A stretch of 64,000 nt of DNA from NCBI RefSeq assembly GCF_014205845.1, contig NZ_JACHCR010000001.1, positions 248,001-312,000 on the forward strand, written 5' to 3'. Shown here one piece after another: positions 1 through 8,945 of the stretch (position 1 is its first letter; every line of letters starts with the position of its first letter). The translations under genes and the position numbers were made by a program. This DNA comes from Mucilaginibacter cryoferens (GTDB lineage Bacteria > Bacteroidota > Bacteroidia > Sphingobacteriales > Sphingobacteriaceae). The notes under the pieces were generated by a model. That model was not told the origin of the DNA. It ran no database searches and saw only the letters and a list, made by a program, of their open reading frames with translations.

Positions 1-82
1 TCTTTGAAGTATCCGTTAAACCTTGTCCATAGGCCGATAAATGCAGGCCCGAAATGATGATTACCTTTATTATATTTTTCAC
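1..82 (-). CDS. exported protein, 5' fragment (27 codons visible)
   Basis: Reading leftward from a GTG codon at 82, the frame is open to the window edge. It begins with a basic N-terminus (M-K-N-I-I-K), then a hydrophobic stretch and an A-Y-G-Q type signal-peptidase site, which is a convincing Bacteroidota signal peptide. The only in-frame codons between the preceding stop (TGA) and the GTG are ATA, ATA and CCA, so GTG is the best start. It lies 99 bp downstream of the susD stop, beyond a terminator-like hairpin, and could be the next member of the same uptake locus, for example an enzyme. The mature protein is outside the window, so no function is proposed. Confidence 0.55.
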   Translation of the reverse strand, partial: MKNIIKVIIISGLHLSAYGQGLTDTSK

Positions 83-121
83 TGGTATTATTCAACTTAG
101 TTTTAAAAATTCCATCTAATG

Positions 122-154
122 AAAAAGGAGGAGATAAATATAAATACCTCCCCC
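122..154 (-). terminator. terminator-like hairpin after susD
   Basis: On the minus strand a 10-bp stem (two G-T wobbles) with an 8-nt A/T loop is followed by five T residues. It lies 28 bp past the susD stop and would end or attenuate the transcript before the exported protein at the left edge. Confidence 0.6.
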
Positions 155-181
155 ATTTTCACAACATTATATACACTTCAA

Positions 182-1660
182 CTAAAAGCCCGGGTTTTGT
201 TTGGCAAGCGGATTGGTGTTTAATTCATCCAACGGAAGCGGGTACAACAAATAATTGGTATTGGCCGTACCTCTTTGCTGTTTGATGATATCCATCGCCG
301 CCACTTTATGCACAGCCGAAGGGTCGGCAATCATTTGGTTACTGTACCTCACCAGGTCAAACCACCTGTCGCCCTGGAAAGCCATTTCAAACCTGCGCTG
401 CTGATCTACCTCATCTCTGAAAAGATTTTTGCTGGCCAATATAGCAAGTGATGTTTCACCAATCCCTGCCCTCACCCGTATGGCATTAAGCCGGGCAAGG
501 CCATCGGCTGTTGGTCCATTGAGCTCGTTTGATGCTTCTGCAAACATCAAGTAAACATCATCCAGCGTTAGCAGCGGATAGTTATCCTTACTCGCAAAAA
601 AATTGGTGCTGCGCCATTTATATACAAACCAGCCCCCGTCATTACCATCTCCGGTTCCAAGTATAGCACTGGTATAGCTGGTGCCGCCTTCCACTGTTCC
701 CCTGTTTTTCCACCTTTGGTCATTAACCGTATCTACCGCGTTCATCAGGTTATCTGTTGGAATATTGTATTTAGGAAAAGAATAGGAAGCTGGCGGGGAG
801 GGTAAAACGAGGTCGGGCAAGGTAAACCCACCGTCATCGGTACCAGCATATTGCACCTCAAAGATAGATTCCTGGTGATTTTTGAAAGGCAGCAAGTCAT
901 TAAACGGAGTGTTTAAACTTGTACCATAGTTTGCATTGCTCATCACTTTACCAGCAGCACTGATACATAGTTGCCATTTACGTTCATACAAATAAACCTT
1001 AGCCTGCAAAGCGTTCACCGCACCTTTAGTAGCCCTTGTACGGTCGATACCTGTATTGCCAAAACTTTCGGGCAGTAAACTTTCGGCTAAAGTAAGGTCA
1101 CTTTCAATTTGTGTATAAACCTGGTCGGTTGTGGAACGGGCCATAGCCGACTGGCTTTCTGTTTCTGTAGGTACTAAATGCAATGGCACACCACCAAAAC
1201 ATTTTACCAGGTTAAAATAATGCAGCGCTCTTAAAAAATAAGCTTCACCCAGTATCTGGCCACGTCTTTGGGTAGTAATACCCGTTGTTATAGATGGTAC
1301 ATATTTGATGACCGAATTGGCCCTATTGATGCCCTTAAAAGCATTTAGAAAAAGCCTGCCCGGTTGACTGGTTGTTGCGGTCCACTGAATTTTATCGAGC
1401 GCGAACACATCGGCATTAGCCGAGCTAACATCGTCAGAAGGCATTTCGCCCAACAGGTTCAATACAGAACCGTAATAGCCATCGTCCTGCAAAGCATCGT
1501 AGCAGCCTGTAATGGCCGATTCTGCGTCGTCGCCATTTTTGAAATAATTATCGGCAGTAATGGCGGTTAATGGTGGTTTGTCAAGCACTTTTTTACATGA
1601 CATGGTGCCGCAAAGCAGCATAGCCAGTACAAAAAGGAATTGATTAATATATCGTTTCAT
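182..1660 (-). CDS. SusD/RagB-family nutrient-binding outer-membrane lipoprotein
   Basis: A 492-residue SusD-type glycan- or nutrient-binding lipoprotein that would sit on the outer face of the outer membrane as the lid of the adjacent SusC channel. It has a lipoprotein signal with the acceptor Cys at about residue 22 (T-M-S-C followed by K-K), an N-terminal SusD-like region with TPR-type helices, a motif of the form L-R-A-L-H-Y-F-N-L near residue 145, and a C-terminal RagB/SusD region ending with F-Q-G-D-R-W-F-D-L-V-R. It starts 25 bp after the susC stop, so the two genes are almost certainly cotranscribed. The ATG at 1660 directly precedes the signal peptide. The ligand cannot be deduced from the sequence, because no enzyme gene of this locus is complete in the window. 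Confidence 0.93.
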   Translation of the reverse strand: MKRYINQFLFVLAMLLCGTMSCKKVLDKPPLTAITADNYFKNGDDAESAITGCYDALQDDGYYGSVLNLLGEMPSDDVSSANADVFALDKIQWTATTSQPGRLFLNAFKGINRANSVIKYVPSITTGITTQRRGQILGEAYFLRALHYFNLVKCFGGVPLHLVPTETESQSAMARSTTDQVYTQIESDLTLAESLLPESFGNTGIDRTRATKGAVNALQAKVYLYERKWQLCISAAGKVMSNANYGTSLNTPFNDLLPFKNHQESIFEVQYAGTDDGGFTLPDLVLPSPPASYSFPKYNIPTDNLMNAVDTVNDQRWKNRGTVEGGTSYTSAILGTGDGNDGGWFVYKWRSTNFFASKDNYPLLTLDDVYLMFAEASNELNGPTADGLARLNAIRVRAGIGETSLAILASKNLFRDEVDQQRRFEMAFQGDRWFDLVRYSNQMIADPSAVHKVAAMDIIKQQRGTANTNYLLYPLPLDELNTNPLAKQNPGF

Positions 1661-1685
1661 ATCATTTAAGCTATTTAGTCATGAA

Positions 1686-4600
1686 TTAAAATTGAACGTT
1701 GATACCCAGTGTATAGGTTTTAGCGGGAGGATAAACACCATAATCCCTGCCGAAACCAGTATTGGATAGCGGATCGGCATTCACTTCAGGATCATACCCT
1801 TTGTACCTGGTAAATGTTAATATATTTTGCCCGGTAGCAAAAATCCTCAAAGAAGAGATCCCTACTTTTTTAATAAGGCTTACCGGAAAAGTATAACCAA
1901 GGGTTAAGTTTTTCAATCGCACGTAAGTACCACTTTCCAGGTATTGGGTAGAAAAAGTGCTGTTACCATTCGGGTCACCATAAACTTCACGTGGAAGATT
2001 GGTTTTTTGTCCGGCGTGGGTCCAGCTGTTCAACACATCAACAGATTGATTAAACGGGTTCACCATATTCTCTAACAGGGTACGGTTTTGATTGTATATC
2101 TGGTTACCAAAGCTGCCCTGGAAAAAGAAACTCAGGTCGACACCCTTATAACTAAACGTGTTGGTAATACCACTGATGAATTTGGGGTTAGGGTCGCCAA
2201 TAACCTTACGGTCCTTTGCATCAATCACACCATCATTATTCAAATCCTCAAAACGCAGGTCGCCGGCAGCAGCATTGGGCTGGGTTGGCGCTGCCGCCAC
2301 TTCTGCCGGTGTTTGGAAGATCCCTTTAACCACATAGCCATAAAACGCGCCCAAAGGTTGGCCCTTTTCACTGATGGAGTAGTCTCCGATGATCGTTCTA
2401 TCCACAGTTTTCCCGTTCTCATCAACTAATTTCCCCAAATCAAGCACTTTGTTGCGGTTAAGGCTAAAGTTGAACTGTGTGCTCCAGGTAAAGCCATTTA
2501 ATGAGCGGATGTTGACGGTATTAATACCCAATTCAAAACCTTTATTTTGCACCTGGCCCAAATTCTGAACGATGGTTGTAATCTCGGCCCCTGAACTGAT
2601 GGAAAGTGGCACCTCTGTAAGCAGGTCCTTGGTTCGTTTCAAATATACATCGGCCGTAATATTTACCCGGCTATTAAACAAATCCATATCAAACCCTGCA
2701 TCATATTGGTAAGTAGTTTCCCATCTTAATTTATCATTACCTATACGTTGAGCAGCTATGCCACCCGCTACAGAACCATCGCCTGTATAGTTGCTGTAAT
2801 TATAACCTGTTCCATAAGTACTGTAACGGTCATAAACCCCTACGTTTTGGTTACCATTGGCACCAAAACTGCCCCTGAGTTTCAGTTCGGATATGATGCT
2901 GTTTTTGTTGAAGAAAGGTTCCTGCGAAATTCGCCAGGCAGCAGAAACTGCGGGGAAATAACCATAACGGTTATTAGGTGCAAAACGGCTTGATCCATCG
3001 GCACGCATACTGGCTGATGCATAATACCTATCTTTGTAATTATAATTTGCCCTTAAAAAATAGCTCACCAATCCCCATTGCTCTTCATAACTGGACATAC
3101 TTTGTTTAATGCTGGCGGCATATAAATAAGGTACCGCGTTTGACGGAAAACCATAACCGGCGGCACTTGAAGTAAATAGTTCCGAATTTTGTGCCGATTG
3201 ACCGGCTAATAAGGTCAGGTTATGATCGTTCTTGAATGTGGTTTTATAGGTAAGTGTATTTTCCCATAACCAAATGGTGCCCGTATTGGTTCCGGTGGCC
3301 GCGCTGCCCCTGCTGGCCGAGGGGGCGTTTTCAAAACCAGGGTTTTCCCTATCGATAAACTGGTTTTCTATTTGCGCCCTGTAATCAATACCTATTGATG
3401 AGCGGAAAGTAAGGTTTTTAAGAATATTGTATTCGCCATACATATTACCAAAAACCTGGTTCATCTTAATCATATTATGGGTGGTTTCATTATCACCATA
3501 AGGGTTATCTGATTGCGAAAAAGGGTTCAGTGCATAAGTGCCGTCGGCATTATAAATAGCCAGCGTTGGTATCTGTTCCAGTGCCCCCAATACCACGCCC
3601 GAGTTATTCAATTGCATCTCAGACCGCGTACTGCGGTTATTTTTAGTATTGGCTAAGCTTAAGCTGGTTCCTATTTTAAACTTATCGGTTACCTGTTGGT
3701 CGAGGTTGATCTTCACAGAATAACGCTCAAAGCCCGAGTTACGAATGATCCCGTCCTGGTTAAAATAAGCGCCTGATATATAATATTTTGTTTTATCGTT
3801 GCCGCCCTGTACGCTAAGCTGGTAGTTTCTGATGGGCGCGTCGTGATAAAGCAAATCCTGCCAGTTGGTATTGGTGGTTACCGTATCTACATCATAAGCG
3901 GGATCTTCGCCGGCGTTAACCAGCGATTGGTTAAAAACCGAGGCAAATTGTTTCCCATTCAATAATTTGATCTTTTTAACCAGTTTTTGCTGACCGTAGT
4001 ACATGTTAAAATCTACCTGCGGCTTGCCGGCTTTACCCCTTTTGGTAGTTACCACCACCACACCGTTTGATGCCCGCGAGCCGTAAATAGCAGCCGCGGC
4101 ACCATCCTTCAAAACATCAATGGATTCGATATCACTGGTTGCCAGCGTACTTAATGGGTTAGGCCGCTGATTACCAATTCCTAATTCTTCGTCATATCCG
4201 GGTTGCACGGGTACACCATCAATCACATATAAAGGCGAGGTACTTAAGCTTAAAGAATTTTTGCCCCTGATGCTGATATTAATGGCCGAGCCTGGTTGCC
4301 CGGTTGGATTGTTAACCTGCACGCCGGGGGCCTGCCCCTGCAACGCATTCTCAAAGCTGCTTACTACCTGCCTGCCCAATGCTTTTGAGCCTACGGTTGC
4401 CACCGCTGTACTCAGGTCTTTTTTGTTTTGTGTACCATAACCAACCACAACAACCTCGCCCAGTTTACCTGTTTCGGGGCTTAAAACAATGCTTAGATAA
4501 GTTGTAGACGCAGTAATTGTAATTTGTTTTGGGGTAAGGCCGATGTAAGAAATCACCAATACATCGCCCACCTGGGCATCTATAGCAAAAGTTCCGTCTA

Positions 4601-5114
4601 TCCCGGTAACCATTACGCCTGCCTTGCCTTTAATTGTTATGGTGGCCGCAGGTAAAGGAGCACCTGTGGTATCTGTAACCTTGCCCGTTATCCTTACAGG
4701 TGGAACAGGGACGCTTAACTGATTTTTTGCTACCGAAATTACAATGGTTTTGTTTTCGATAGCATAATCTAAAGACTGGCCGGCAAAACAATCTTTTAAA
4801 GCCTGCTCCAATGGCACGTTTTTAACATTCAGGTTAATGGGCCTGGCTTTCTGCAACAGATCATAACTATAAAAAAACACGTAACCAGTTTGCTTACGTA
4901 TAGATTTAAACACTTTTTCCAAAGCCACATTCTTGCCCGAGTAGGTTACGGTTTGCGAATAACTACTGGCATGCACATGCATAAATGCAATAGTTAATAA
5001 AATTAAGGTTAGCTTCATGATCCGCCAGGTTTGATAGTATTTGTTTCCGGGATTTCTGGCTTTGTAAGGCGCAGGGGATGATCCGCCGGAAATACGACAA
5101 GTAATAAAATTCAT
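1686..5114 (-). CDS. SusC/RagA TonB-dependent outer-membrane receptor with STN signalling domain
   Basis: A TonB-dependent importer of about 1142 residues. In order: an N-terminal leader with a hydrophobic signal starting near residue 33 (M-K-L-T-L-I-L-L), an STN domain at about 55-125, a carboxypeptidase-regulatory-like beta domain at 140-225, the plug with G-Y-G-T-Q, and a beta-barrel ending in a C-terminal Phe. The STN domain is typical of receptors that signal to a FecR/ECF sigma pair, and such a pair lies directly upstream. I place the start at the ATG at 5114. A longer frame to 5207 would start with TTG inside an intergenic hairpin and seems unlikely; an ATG at 5018 that starts directly at the signal peptide is the alternative. 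The substrate is unknown. Confidence 0.93.
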   Translation of the reverse strand: MNFITCRISGGSSPAPYKARNPGNKYYQTWRIMKLTLILLTIAFMHVHASSYSQTVTYSGKNVALEKVFKSIRKQTGYVFFYSYDLLQKARPINLNVKNVPLEQALKDCFAGQSLDYAIENKTIVISVAKNQLSVPVPPVRITGKVTDTTGAPLPAATITIKGKAGVMVTGIDGTFAIDAQVGDVLVISYIGLTPKQITITASTTYLSIVLSPETGKLGEVVVVGYGTQNKKDLSTAVATVGSKALGRQVVSSFENALQGQAPGVQVNNPTGQPGSAINISIRGKNSLSLSTSPLYVIDGVPVQPGYDEELGIGNQRPNPLSTLATSDIESIDVLKDGAAAAIYGSRASNGVVVVTTKRGKAGKPQVDFNMYYGQQKLVKKIKLLNGKQFASVFNQSLVNAGEDPAYDVDTVTTNTNWQDLLYHDAPIRNYQLSVQGGNDKTKYYISGAYFNQDGIIRNSGFERYSVKINLDQQVTDKFKIGTSLSLANTKNNRSTRSEMQLNNSGVVLGALEQIPTLAIYNADGTYALNPFSQSDNPYGDNETTHNMIKMNQVFGNMYGEYNILKNLTFRSSIGIDYRAQIENQFIDRENPGFENAPSASRGSAATGTNTGTIWLWENTLTYKTTFKNDHNLTLLAGQSAQNSELFTSSAAGYGFPSNAVPYLYAASIKQSMSSYEEQWGLVSYFLRANYNYKDRYYASASMRADGSSRFAPNNRYGYFPAVSAAWRISQEPFFNKNSIISELKLRGSFGANGNQNVGVYDRYSTYGTGYNYSNYTGDGSVAGGIAAQRIGNDKLRWETTYQYDAGFDMDLFNSRVNITADVYLKRTKDLLTEVPLSISSGAEITTIVQNLGQVQNKGFELGINTVNIRSLNGFTWSTQFNFSLNRNKVLDLGKLVDENGKTVDRTIIGDYSISEKGQPLGAFYGYVVKGIFQTPAEVAAAPTQPNAAAGDLRFEDLNNDGVIDAKDRKVIGDPNPKFISGITNTFSYKGVDLSFFFQGSFGNQIYNQNRTLLENMVNPFNQSVDVLNSWTHAGQKTNLPREVYGDPNGNSTFSTQYLESGTYVRLKNLTLGYTFPVSLIKKVGISSLRIFATGQNILTFTRYKGYDPEVNADPLSNTGFGRDYGVYPPAKTYTLGINVQF

Positions 5115-5190
5115 TACATTTGAATAGTTTGGAGTGAAAAAATAAAGTGAATTGCAAGAAGAATTTTGTTTAAACCAAGCCAGACTTTTT

Positions 5191-5222
5191 AGCCGGAAGC
5201 GCGCCAACGCTTCCGGTTTTTT
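5191..5222. terminator. hairpin between fecR and susC
   Basis: A perfect 9-bp stem (CCGGAAGCG and its complement) with a 6-nt loop is followed by six T residues on the plus strand. Transcription here runs on the minus strand, where no T-run follows. It may therefore be a processing or attenuation hairpin separating regulator and receptor expression, or a terminator for antisense reads. Confidence 0.45.
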
Positions 5223-5250
5223 CCAGATGGTTTGTTAGGCTATATAAAAT

Positions 5251-6468
5251 TTATTGCATAACAACCACCTCCTTCCCTTTGATGATAAAGTGTAACTGAC
5301 TTTTTTCGAGAATATGTAATACTTGTGATAAGCTGAGGTTACGCTGAATGGCACCTCCAAAATCTTTTGATGGTACCGTACCCTTGTAAATCACAGTTAC
5401 GTCGTACCAGCGGGATATTTGCCGCATTACTGTTTGAATGTCAGAATGGTTAAACTGAAAGTAACCATCTTTCCACGCCACTGCATCGCCGGTATCCAAA
5501 TCCTCATCTACCATAATTTTATTTGCCAATCCTAAAGTGATACGGGCAGTTTCACCGGGTTTAATCAATGCCTTTACCTGCTGATAGGCAATTTGAATAC
5601 TACCCTCCAGCAATGTTGTTTTTATAACCCGCTCATCCTCATAAGCATTGATGTTAAAGTGTGTACCTAATACCTTCACCGTTTGCCCCGCCGATTTAAC
5701 ATAAAATGGCATAGCTGCATTTTTAGCAACTTCAAAATAGGCTTCGCCGGTTAGCTCCACATTTCTTTCAGAGCCCTTAAACGCTGTTGGGTATTTTAAA
5801 GATGAGGCCGCGTTTAACCACACTTTACTACCATCGGGCAATATTACCTGGTATTGGCCTCCACGGGCGGTAGTTATCGTATTATAACTTACCGGCAACT
5901 CTTCGGCAAATTTATTCCCGCTTTCAACCCTGCTAACAAGTTGTCCACTCTTTGTTTTAATAGTAGCTGTCCCGTTCTGCCGCGCTACTATCCCATTTTT
6001 AACATCATCTAATTCAATTTTTTTACCGTTGCCCAAAGTGAGCACAGCTTTATTACCGCCCGGTAATATGTCATTTTGAAGTTGTTTTACAGCCATTTGG
6101 GCAAGCGGAGGCTTTACCCCCTCCTTGTTCAAATAAAAATAAACACCTGCCGATATGAAAATTAAAATGGCAGCCGCAGCAGCAAATTTCGACCACATTA
6201 GCCTGTAGCGAGATCTGCCAACAGCAGTATCTTTCCTTATTTGAGTAATAAGATTATAGTGAACCTCCTGTACTGCGGCTTCAACATCTGGCTTAATTTC
6301 TGTTTCTGCTCCCGCTGCTGTTTCAAAATAATCCAGGATGGCCGCTTTTAATGCTTCTTCATTTTGAGGCTGCCCAAATGCCTGCATTAAAACATTGATC
6401 TCATCAACAGTACATTGCCTGTTCAGAAATTTTTTAATTAAAATATCCGGTTGTTCTTTGTTTTCCAA
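5251..6468 (-). CDS. FecR-family anti-sigma factor
   Basis: A 405-residue inner-membrane sigma regulator that would relay signals from the STN domain of the neighbouring receptor to the ECF sigma factor. It has a cytoplasmic N-terminus, one transmembrane helix at about residues 95-113, a periplasmic FecR domain at about 195-290 (G-G-Q-Y-Q-V-I-L-P-D-G-S-K-V-W-L-N-A type motif), and a C-terminal DUF4974 region at about 325-400. Gene order sigma, fecR, susC, susD is the classic Bacteroidota trans-envelope arrangement. The only upstream in-frame start candidate is TTG at 6468; an ATG at 6475 is in another frame and gives 13 codons. The next in-frame Met would remove residues 1-27, so TTG initiation is the best reading. 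Confidence 0.9.
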   Translation of the reverse strand: MENKEQPDILIKKFLNRQCTVDEINVLMQAFGQPQNEEALKAAILDYFETAAGAETEIKPDVEAAVQEVHYNLITQIRKDTAVGRSRYRLMWSKFAAAAAILIFISAGVYFYLNKEGVKPPLAQMAVKQLQNDILPGGNKAVLTLGNGKKIELDDVKNGIVARQNGTATIKTKSGQLVSRVESGNKFAEELPVSYNTITTARGGQYQVILPDGSKVWLNAASSLKYPTAFKGSERNVELTGEAYFEVAKNAAMPFYVKSAGQTVKVLGTHFNINAYEDERVIKTTLLEGSIQIAYQQVKALIKPGETARITLGLANKIMVDEDLDTGDAVAWKDGYFQFNHSDIQTVMRQISRWYDVTVIYKGTVPSKDFGGAIQRNLSLSQVLHILEKSQLHFIIKGKEVVVMQ

Positions 6469-6577
6469 AACACATCTTTTCTACTAATACGCTGTAGAAA
6501 AAAATGATGTCTGCTCTGAATTAAAAATAATTCAAAAAAAGATTAAAGTATGGTCAAGAAGAGTCCTTTTGGAGTCT

Positions 6578-7174
6578 TTAATATATAAAGATGATAGCTG
6601 CAAGTGAATAAGCAACAAGGTCGGGGTGGCTATTCAGGTAACTTCTAACCGCATAATTGGCTTTTACCATATGATCATGAATGGTGGAGGTAGAGATATG
6701 CAACTCCTGGCTCACCTCTTCATAACTTTTCCCCTCGAGCTTACATAAAATAAATACTTTTTTTCGCTGAGGCGGAAGTTTATTCACAGCGCTCCTGATC
6801 AGGTTCATGTTGTCTTTATTAACTATGGCTTCTTCAATATGGGTATACTGATCAACAGCCATCAACAATAAATGAGAGGCCAGCTGTTTATCCCTGCCAG
6901 CCTTACGAAAATGATCATAAACAAGATTGACACCAATTGTATACAGATAAGATTTGAATGACTTTTCGGGATCTATGTGTTTACGATTCTCCCATATTTT
7001 CATAAACAGATCCTGGAGGAGCTCTTTAGCAGAATGCTCATCATTAACCATATGAAATATCTTACGAAACAGCTGTTTACTATATAACACATATATAGCG
7101 TTAAAAGCAACTTCATCGCCTTTTTGAAAAAGACGCAATAATTCCTTTTCACTATTACCTTCTTCCCAGTTCAT
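6578..7174 (-). CDS. ECF RNA polymerase sigma-70 factor
   Basis: An extracytoplasmic-function sigma factor of about 198 residues, of the Bacteroidota expansion type. Region 2 is visible (a motif like A-K-E-L-L-Q-D-L-F-M-K-I-W, then the Y-L-Y-T-I-G-V-N-L-V-Y-D-H-F-R-K segment), followed by region 4 with an L-P-P-Q-R-K-K-V-F start and a helix-turn-helix around S-Y-E-E-V-S-Q-E-L-H-I-S. I chose the ATG at 7174, giving M-N-W-E-E-G, because the product then has the usual length; a TTG at 7240 would add 22 residues. It is followed after about 110 bp by fecR. A promoter matching the Bacteroidota consensus lies about 100 bp upstream. It should control the receptor operon 1686-5114. Confidence 0.9.
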   Translation of the reverse strand: MNWEEGNSEKELLRLFQKGDEVAFNAIYVLYSKQLFRKIFHMVNDEHSAKELLQDLFMKIWENRKHIDPEKSFKSYLYTIGVNLVYDHFRKAGRDKQLASHLLLMAVDQYTHIEEAIVNKDNMNLIRSAVNKLPPQRKKVFILCKLEGKSYEEVSQELHISTSTIHDHMVKANYAVRSYLNSHPDLVAYSLAAIIFIY

Positions 7175-7210
7175 ACCCGTTAAAAGCTTTAAATATGGTT
7201 TATAAATTCC

Positions 7211-7238
7211 GTCGATTGGGTTTCCGTTTGGAATCGAC
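7211..7238 (-). other. leader hairpin upstream of the sigma gene
   Basis: Seven-base arms (GTCGATT and AATCGAC) flank a 14-nt loop, between the proposed promoter and the chosen ATG at 7174. It could form in the 5' leader of the sigma-factor mRNA. No function is shown. Confidence 0.3.
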
Positions 7239-7276
7239 AAGAATTACGAGTGTGTATCATTCGCCATAGACACATT

Positions 7277-7308
7277 CAAACTTATGAATTTCTCCTTGTG
7301 ATTACAAA
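7277..7308 (-). promoter_or_regulatory. Bacteroidota-type promoter for the ECF sigma gene
   Basis: On the minus strand a -33 TTTG (7308-7305) is separated by exactly 20 bases from a -7 TAAGTTTG (7284-7277). This matches the TTTG / TAnnTTTG consensus of the major Bacteroidota sigma factor, with spacing inside the usual 19-21. Transcription would start near 7270. Confidence 0.6.
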
Positions 7309-7374
7309 CTGTAAGTTATGGCGTTTAAGCGGATAGGTGTGGATATCCGGGAGCTATTGATCACTTCATCCCAA

Positions 7375-7437
7375 ACTGGCAAACCAGTACCCGACTGCTA
7401 ATAAAGTATTTTAACGTACGCTATTAGCAGTTTTTTT
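7375..7437 (+). terminator. two tandem hairpins with T-run, no gene in front
   Basis: The 508-bp gap between the divergent sigma and AraC genes (7175-7682) holds a small hairpin (ACTGG, 4-nt loop, CCAGT) at 7375-7388. It is followed by a 9-bp perfect stem (CTGCTAATA and its complement, 7395-7403 and 7422-7430) and seven T residues. It has the form of a plus-strand intrinsic terminator, yet no plus-strand protein gene precedes it, so it could end a short RNA or an antisense transcript from the sigma promoter region. Confidence 0.45.
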
Positions 7438-7610
7438 ACTAATTTGATAATACCCGGATAATTTCTATACCGTTCCTTATTAGTCAGTTGGTCATAATAG
7501 AGTTGCAAATTTAATTACCTTCTCATATACCAATTTGCAAACCACAACTTTCTACTAATATCGCTTTACCATAAAAAAATAATTATTTACCATATAAAAA
7601 CATCGTTTTA

Positions 7611-7635
7611 ATAGTCAGAAATGACTATATATTTG
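7611..7635 (+). promoter_or_regulatory. putative promoter and small operator before the araC-family gene
   Basis: A -7-like TATATTTG (7628-7635) fits TAnnTTTG, 47 bp before the ATG at 7683. Immediately upstream is a 6-bp inverted repeat TAGTCA/TGACTA with a 5-nt spacer (7611-7627). No clear -33 TTTG was seen, so activation or autoregulation is possible. Confidence 0.35.
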
Positions 7636-7682
7636 TATTACCCAAATTATCCTGAGTTGTTGAATTTGCTAAATAAAAATTT

Positions 7683-8555
7683 ATGACAAACTATGTTTTT
7701 AAAGCACCTGTTGTAAAAAAAGTTCAAAAGTTTTTACTCGGCGATTTTATTCAGGAAAATGACGCTTTTCATATTGCAAGGGCCACCATACATTCCAGGG
7801 GAGATCTCTCCATGCATAGCCATGATTATGCGGAAATATTTTGGGTAGAAAAGGGTAAAGGTTTTCACCTGGTCAATAACCAAAAAGTAGTTTTGCAACC
7901 CGGGCACCTGGTAATGATCCGGCCGGATGACAGGCACACCTTTACATCTGACAAACATGGGCTAACCATTATGAACCTGGCCTTCTCTACAGACACATTA
8001 ACACACCTCAAGGCCAGGTATTTTCCCGATTCCAAATCATACTTTTGGACTAATGACCAGCTTCCTTTCCAAAAACTGTTGGATTTAAATACTATCAACC
8101 AAATTTCTAAAAGAGCGGAGGGTTACTGGAAATGCCAGAAATCTAATCTATATGTTGATAGTCTTTTACTAAGCATATTCCGTTTTATCAGCATCTACGA
8201 TAAGGTAAAGGTAGACAACCAGCAAATCCCTTCATGGCTGAACAAAGCTTTGCAGGAATTTACGTCCCCTGAATTATTTAAGGCCGGTCAAAATGGTTTT
8301 GCCGATCTGTGTGAAAAAAACATCGATCACGTAAACAGAACGATCAAAAGAGTATTCAACAAAACATTAACCGAACTGATCACCGAATTAAGAATGAATT
8401 ATGCCGCCCAGCAGCTTTCTATAACCAATACCCCCATAAAGCTTATCTGCATGGATTGCGGGTTAACAAATCTTGCGCACTTCTACACTATTTTCAAAGA
8501 AACCTACCACCAGCCGCCGTCTGTTTACAGAAAAGCTACCCAAACCATTGTCTAA
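7683..8555 (+). CDS. AraC-family regulator with N-terminal cupin
   Basis: A 290-residue transcriptional regulator. An N-terminal cupin-like sensor spans about residues 30-100, including M-H-S-H-D-Y-A-E-I-F-W and a later R-P-D-D-R-H-T-F. A C-terminal AraC helix-turn-helix pair spans about 190-285, with a second helix near G-L-T-N-L-A-H-F-Y-T-I-F-K. The overall plan resembles ChbR-like sugar regulators. It sits directly upstream of, and in the same direction as, the susC/susD/GH47 genes, 409 bp before susC, so it is the natural candidate regulator of that locus. The sensed ligand is unknown; a mannoside is an inference from the GH47 downstream. Confidence 0.88.
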   Translation: MTNYVFKAPVVKKVQKFLLGDFIQENDAFHIARATIHSRGDLSMHSHDYAEIFWVEKGKGFHLVNNQKVVLQPGHLVMIRPDDRHTFTSDKHGLTIMNLAFSTDTLTHLKARYFPDSKSYFWTNDQLPFQKLLDLNTINQISKRAEGYWKCQKSNLYVDSLLLSIFRFISIYDKVKVDNQQIPSWLNKALQEFTSPELFKAGQNGFADLCEKNIDHVNRTIKRVFNKTLTELITELRMNYAAQQLSITNTPIKLICMDCGLTNLAHFYTIFKETYHQPPSVYRKATQTIV

Positions 8556-8816
8556 GTCGTTTCAGCATAAATAATATAAGCCTCAGCCTAAAGTATCACT
8601 ATTCTTTTACCAGATTCAGCCCGATATATTTACCTGTATAATAGCCAGTTATAATTTTCAATAAATCGTCATGGTCAACTCTGTATCAGATTGTATCCTG
8701 ATTAACCATGCCTTTTTATTTATCATCTGTAAAGCTGATTGTTCCAATTCTGGTTCAATTGCTGGCTTTTTTAAGGATATGATAGTATACACAATTTTAA
8801 AAAGTCAAAATTTCGT

Positions 8817-8835
8817 TTGCACGAATATCGTGCAA
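8817..8835. promoter_or_regulatory. palindromic operator candidate
   Basis: TTGCACGA-ATA-TCGTGCAA: perfect 8-bp arms around a 3-nt A/T centre, about 130 bp before the susC ATG. Its symmetry suggests a dimeric repressor or activator. AraC proteins usually bind direct rather than inverted sites, so a second regulator encoded elsewhere is possible. Confidence 0.45.
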
Positions 8836-8916
8836 TTGGAAACAATCCCCACACCATTAATTTCTTTTTCCGAAAACGTTTATGCCGATTCTTCCTAGCC
8901 TCTTTAACTAATACTC

Positions 8917-8945
8917 TGTCTATAAAATCATATTGTCTATAAAAT
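8917..8945 (+). promoter_or_regulatory. 12-nt direct repeat close to susC start
   Basis: TGTCTATAAAAT occurs twice, at 8917-8928 and 8934-8945, with a 17-bp period, ending 19 bp before the susC ATG. Directly repeated half-sites fit AraC-family binding, and the AraC-type gene is the next one upstream. Alternatively it is simply A/T-rich promoter sequence. Confidence 0.4.

Noticed and set aside
126..135. GGAGGAGAT that looks like a ribosome-binding site at the left end
   Set aside because: It is one arm of the terminator hairpin after susD, and no plus-strand frame follows at the right distance.
8671..8898. 75-codon frame in the control region before susC
   Set aside because: No signal peptide, domain or start signal; it overlaps the palindrome at 8817-8835. 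More likely non-coding.
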